DNA of 64,000 nucleotides from Salegentibacter sp. R32 (GTDB lineage: Bacteria > Bacteroidota > Bacteroidia > Flavobacteriales > Flavobacteriaceae): positions 41,775-105,774 of the forward strand of contig NZ_RXOM01000011.1 of assembly GCF_008692195.1 (NCBI RefSeq), given 5' to 3'. Made by a program: the position numbers and the translations under genes. Position 1 is the stretch's first letter, and each line of letters opens with the position of its first letter. The notes beneath the pieces are model-generated. The model searched no databases, was not told the origin of the DNA, and saw only the letters and a program-made list of their open reading frames with translations. Shown piece after piece: positions 61,665-64,000 of this stretch.

Positions 61665-62812
61665 GCTTCTACTCGTTTTATGGCTTTTTCAATCGTGGCT
61701 TCATCTACACAAAGAGAAAACCGAATGTAACCTTCGCCGGCGCTGCCAAATACCGTTCCCGGTGCGGCAAATAAATGATGCGTTTGTAAAATATGTTCTG
61801 AAAATTCTTCTGAAGTTTGATAAGCTTCAGGGATTTTTGCCCAAACAAACATGCCGACCAAATCACGATCTTCTAATTGGCAATCTAATTTTTCTGCCAA
61901 TTCGAAAATTTTTGCTCTTCGATTTTTATATAAAAAATCTAAGTTTTTAAACCAATCTTCATTTTCTTTCAACGCAACCGCAGCGCCTAACTGAAGAGGT
62001 AAAAACATACCACTATCCATATTGCTTTTTACCTTTAAAATATGTTGCAAGTTTTCTTGGCTTCCTAAAACCGCTCCTACTCGCCAACCGGCCATATTGA
62101 AAGTTTTACTCACCGAATTGAGTTCTAATCCCACTTCTTTAGCTCCGGGATATGCCAATAAACTCTCCGGATTGTCATTCAGAATAAAACTATACGGGTT
62201 GTCATTGATCAACAGAATATCGTGCTTTTTAGCAAATGCGATCGCATCATGAAAAAGATACTGACTCGCTTTTACGCCCGTTGGCATATGCGGGTAATTG
62301 AGCCACATAATTTTCACTTTGCTTAAATCTTGTTTTTCTAACTCGTGAAAGTTAGCTTGCCATTCCTGTTCTTCTTTCAACTCATAAAAAACCGGCTTTG
62401 CGCCAACCAATTTTGTCACCGACGTATACGTTGGATAACCCGGATTCGGAATAAGAACCTCATCGCCTTCATTTAAAAACGCCATCGAAATATGCATAAT
62501 CCCTTCTTTGCTTCCTAATAAGGGGAAAATCTCTGTTGCCTGACTTACTTCCACCTGAAATTTTCGTTGATAGAAATCGGCAAAAGCTTCCCGCAACTCG
62601 TCGGCACCACGATAACTTTGATATTTGTGCGCGTTTTCTTGCTTGGCAGCCAATTGCATTTGCGCTACCGCATCGTAAGGCGGCGGCAAATCTGGACTAC
62701 CAATTCCTAAGTTGATCACGTCTATTCCATCTTGCTGCATTTCTCTAATTTCTTGCAGCTTTCTACTGAAATAGTATTCCTTGATAAACGCTAACCTATT
62801 GGCGGGTTTCAT
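61661..62812 (-). CDS. class I/II aminotransferase, probably aromatic
   Basis: 383 residues, PLP fold type I. Features: NLGIGSPDLPPPYDA near the start, GSKEGI, NPGYPTYTSV (about 123-132), NYPHMPTGV, LINDNPYSF and the PLP lysine in NSVSKTFNMAGWRVG (about 234). It ends in an RFSLCVDE segment with the substrate carboxylate Arg. Placed between prephenate dehydratase and dehydrogenase, it most likely gives Phe and Tyr from their keto acids using glutamate. LL-diaminopimelate or aspartate preference cannot be fully excluded on sequence alone. It overlaps pheA by 17 bases. Confidence 0.88.
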   Translation of the reverse strand: MKPANRLAFIKEYYFSRKLQEIREMQQDGIDVINLGIGSPDLPPPYDAVAQMQLAAKQENAHKYQSYRGADELREAFADFYQRKFQVEVSQATEIFPLLGSKEGIMHISMAFLNEGDEVLIPNPGYPTYTSVTKLVGAKPVFYELKEEQEWQANFHELEKQDLSKVKIMWLNYPHMPTGVKASQYLFHDAIAFAKKHDILLINDNPYSFILNDNPESLLAYPGAKEVGLELNSVSKTFNMAGWRVGAVLGSQENLQHILKVKSNMDSGMFLPLQLGAAVALKENEDWFKNLDFLYKNRRAKIFELAEKLDCQLEDRDLVGMFVWAKIPEAYQTSEEFSEHILQTHHLFAAPGTVFGSAGEGYIRFSLCVDEATIEKAIKRVEA

Positions 62813-63632
62813 GGTTTTTATTTTTATAGATTCCTAATATTTTATGCGCTTCAGAAACTTCTTCTAAAGCTTTCATTGCTTCAACAAAAACAGGGAGTTC
62901 TTTAAAGGTTACATCAATAAAAAATGAATACTTCCAAGGTTCATCGACAATGGGTAACGACTGTATTTTCGTCATATCTAAACCGTAACGATCTAGAATT
63001 TGCAAGGCTTTTAGTAAACTTCCTTGCTCGTGCTTCAAAATTAATTTTAATGAAGCTTTATCGGCTTGTTCAACTTTTTCACCCTTTTTCGAAATAATTA
63101 AAAAACGAGTGGTGTTGGTTTGTTCAGAATGTATGCTTTCTGCTAATAAATTCAGCTTGAAAATTTCAGCAGCTGTTGTACTTGCGATCGCCGCTGTATT
63201 TTTTAATCCTTGTTCTGCAATTCTTTTAGCTGCTTCTGCCGTATCATTATCTTCAATTAATTTAATATGCGGGTATTGCTTAAAAAAGTTTTTGCATTGC
63301 AACAAAGCGATGGGATGCGAATAAACTTCAGTAATGCTTTCTAAAGTTTCACCGGGTAACGCTATTAAATTCATTTTTACGGGAATGTAATGTTCACCGA
63401 CTACTTCTAATTCATACTCATCTACATAGGCATAATTGGGTAAAATAGAACCTGCGGTAGAATTCTCTATCGCCATCACCGCTTTGGTCACCGATTGCTT
63501 AGCGACTTGTTCTGCAAGTTCTCTAAAACTGGAACACATCGAAACCTGAACTTGTTCTCCAAAATATTCTCTCGCCACTTGATGATGAAAAGAGCCTTCT
63601 ATGCCTTGAATTGCGATCACTTCGTTATTCAT
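62796..63632 (-). CDS. pheA: prephenate dehydratase PheA with ACT domain
   Basis: 278 residues. The dehydratase domain (1-185) has AIQGIEGSFHHQVA at the start, AIENSTAGSI, NLIALPG and the catalytic TNTTRFLII motif (about 172-180). The ACT domain (about 195-270) has QGSLLKALQILDRYGLDMTKIQSLPI; in Phe-regulated enzymes this reads GALV and ESRP, so the allosteric loop here differs (GSLL and QSLP). It makes phenylpyruvate from prephenate. First gene of the operon; its ATG is about 10 bases after an attenuator terminator preceded by a Tyr/Phe-rich leader peptide. Confidence 0.96.
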   Translation of the reverse strand: MNNEVIAIQGIEGSFHHQVAREYFGEQVQVSMCSSFRELAEQVAKQSVTKAVMAIENSTAGSILPNYAYVDEYELEVVGEHYIPVKMNLIALPGETLESITEVYSHPIALLQCKNFFKQYPHIKLIEDNDTAEAAKRIAEQGLKNTAAIASTTAAEIFKLNLLAESIHSEQTNTTRFLIISKKGEKVEQADKASLKLILKHEQGSLLKALQILDRYGLDMTKIQSLPIVDEPWKYSFFIDVTFKELPVFVEAMKALEEVSEAHKILGIYKNKNHETRQ

Positions 63633-63640
63633 TTTTTATC

Positions 63641-63675
63641 AAAAAAAAATCCCGATAAAAATTTATCGGGATTTT
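63641..63675 (-). terminator. pheA attenuator terminator
   Basis: On the minus strand: AAAATCCCGATAAA, a 2-base spacer, TTTATCGGGATTTT and a nine-T run that ends about 8 bases before the pheA start. The 5' arm contains TCCCGA, the exact complement of TCGGGA in the leader (63714-63719), which gives a rival fold. It is a strong terminator in the leader, not at the end of a gene. Confidence 0.88.
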
Positions 63676-63698
63676 AAGTATTACTTTATAATGTTGAA

Positions 63699-63771
63699 GT
63701 ATTTACATAGCGCTCCCGACTCTATTTCTAATAATGAAATAAAAGTAAAAATAAGCGTTCCAAGTAAATAC
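63699..63771 (-). promoter_or_regulatory. pheA leader: protector and antiterminator segments
   Basis: Segment 1, in leader codons 3-6, GTATTTAC (63764-63771), pairs perfectly with GTAAATAC just after the leader stop (63699-63706). CGCT (63754-63757) and AGCG (63711-63714) extend that hairpin inward. Segment 2 also carries TCGGGA (63714-63719), complementary to the terminator 5' arm. A ribosome stalled on the Tyr/Phe codons would cover segment 1 and free TCGGGA to block the terminator. Confidence 0.75.
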
Positions 63772-63780
63772 GTTTTTCAT
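63703..63780 (-). CDS. pheA operon leader peptide (attenuation)
   Basis: A 25-codon ORF on the minus strand, ATG 63780 to TAA 63703. Residues 5-15 read FTWNAYFYFYF: four Phe (5, 11, 13 and 15), three Tyr (10, 12 and 14) and one Trp, with six aromatic codons in a row at 10-15. This is far above chance and matches the products of the operon downstream, whose next gene is pheA. It ends before the terminator hairpin. It is the sensor of charged tRNA-Phe and tRNA-Tyr in a classical attenuation scheme; the name pheL would suit but no homologue is claimed. Confidence 0.82.
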   Translation of the reverse strand: MKNVFTWNAYFYFYFIIRNRVGSAM

Positions 63781-63798
63781 CTTGTCTTAAATGTCTGA

Positions 63799-63827
63799 CT
63801 AAATTATAATTTAATTTTTACAAACAA
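63799..63827 (-). promoter_or_regulatory. candidate promoter of the pheA leader
   Basis: On the minus strand, TTG (63825-63827), 18 bases, then TAATTTAG (63799-63806), one mismatch from TAnnTTTG. The predicted transcription start is near 63792, about 11 bases before the leader ATG. Confidence 0.5.
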
Positions 63828-63858
63828 AATGTTTTTTAGGTTTTTATTGAAAATTGAT

Positions 63859-63895
63859 GATGAGATTCCGAATCAAGCCCGCCTGCCGGACTCTT
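63859..63895. repeat. dispersed hairpin repeat, copy D
   Basis: GATGAGATTCCGAATCAAG followed by CCCGCCTGCCGGACTC. It has the same start as copies A, B and C and the same GCCTGCCGG piece as copy C. The last 170 bases of the window hold no supported gene. Confidence 0.6.
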
Positions 63896-64000
63896 AGGTT
63901 TGTAAAATGATTTTGAATTAATTTTCCAAAAGAAAAGGATGGGTGAACTTTCCTGCCGGCTAGAATTTGAGTTCTATTGCCCGTATTAGTCCCATCCTCA

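Overview
The window is a piece of a Flavobacteriaceae (Bacteroidota) chromosome. Evidence for this is the gliding genes gldB and gldC, proteins with type IX secretion C-terminal sorting domains, Bacteroidota-style -7 promoter elements (TAnnTTTG), a zinc-less flavobacterial DnaG, and a Bacteroidetes-type conjugation operon. Species cannot be fixed from the sequence.

Region 1 (1-3110): accessory genes. These are the tail of a flavodoxin-fold quinone oxidoreductase, an unrecognised 403-aa protein, and a divergent HxlR regulator/short-chain dehydrogenase pair closed by a strong terminator. They may be cargo of the adjacent element.

Region 2 (3301-22751): right part of an integrative conjugative element (ICE). 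It holds a Bacteroidetes tra operon in order: membrane protein, TraE (DUF4134), small protein, giant methylase-helicase, TraF (DUF4133), TraG ATPase, three tandem related secreted proteins (TraI plus two), TraJ, TraK, small membrane protein, TraM, TraN, then tail genes. It ends with a large serine recombinase whose last codons run into tRNA-Arg(UCG), which marks one element end. Relaxase, coupling protein and the other end are not in the window. Base composition looks richer in G+C than the right-hand chromosome.

Region 3 (22678-23072): tRNA-Arg is intact, but a small GIY-YIG nuclease gene sits between it and a 32-bp duplicate of its 5' half, with a 26-bp palindrome at the junction. This looks like a small mobile cassette.

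Region 4 (23104-39320, minus strand): an almost complete division and cell-wall cluster read mraZ-rsmH-ftsL-ftsI-murE-mraY-murD-ftsW-murG-murC-ftsQ-ftsA-ftsZ, then yqeY. Three 10-bp-spaced boxes fitting the MraZ consensus lie upstream of mraZ.

Region 5 (39506-56042): housekeeping and envelope genes. They are an alpha/beta hydrolase, engB, gldB-gldC, nadE, dnaG, an orphan lipoprotein, an ECF sigma/membrane anti-sigma-like/outer-membrane protein operon, a polyprenyl diphosphate synthase, a tail-fibre/T9SS gene broken by two in-frame stops, an intact T9SS-sorted protein, rlmN and queA. Several dispersed hairpin repeats lie between genes.

Region 6 (56088-63830, minus strand): an aromatic amino acid operon, pheA-aminotransferase-tyrA-(DAHP synthase/chorismate mutase)-rsgA-dtd-mazG-small membrane protein-aroA. 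Directly upstream of pheA is a complete-looking transcription attenuator: a 25-codon leader peptide with a Tyr/Phe-alternating core, a protector hairpin, an antiterminator segment complementary to the terminator's 5' arm, and a U-tract terminator ending about ten bases before the pheA start. This is the most interesting find, followed by the GIY-YIG/tRNA cassette.
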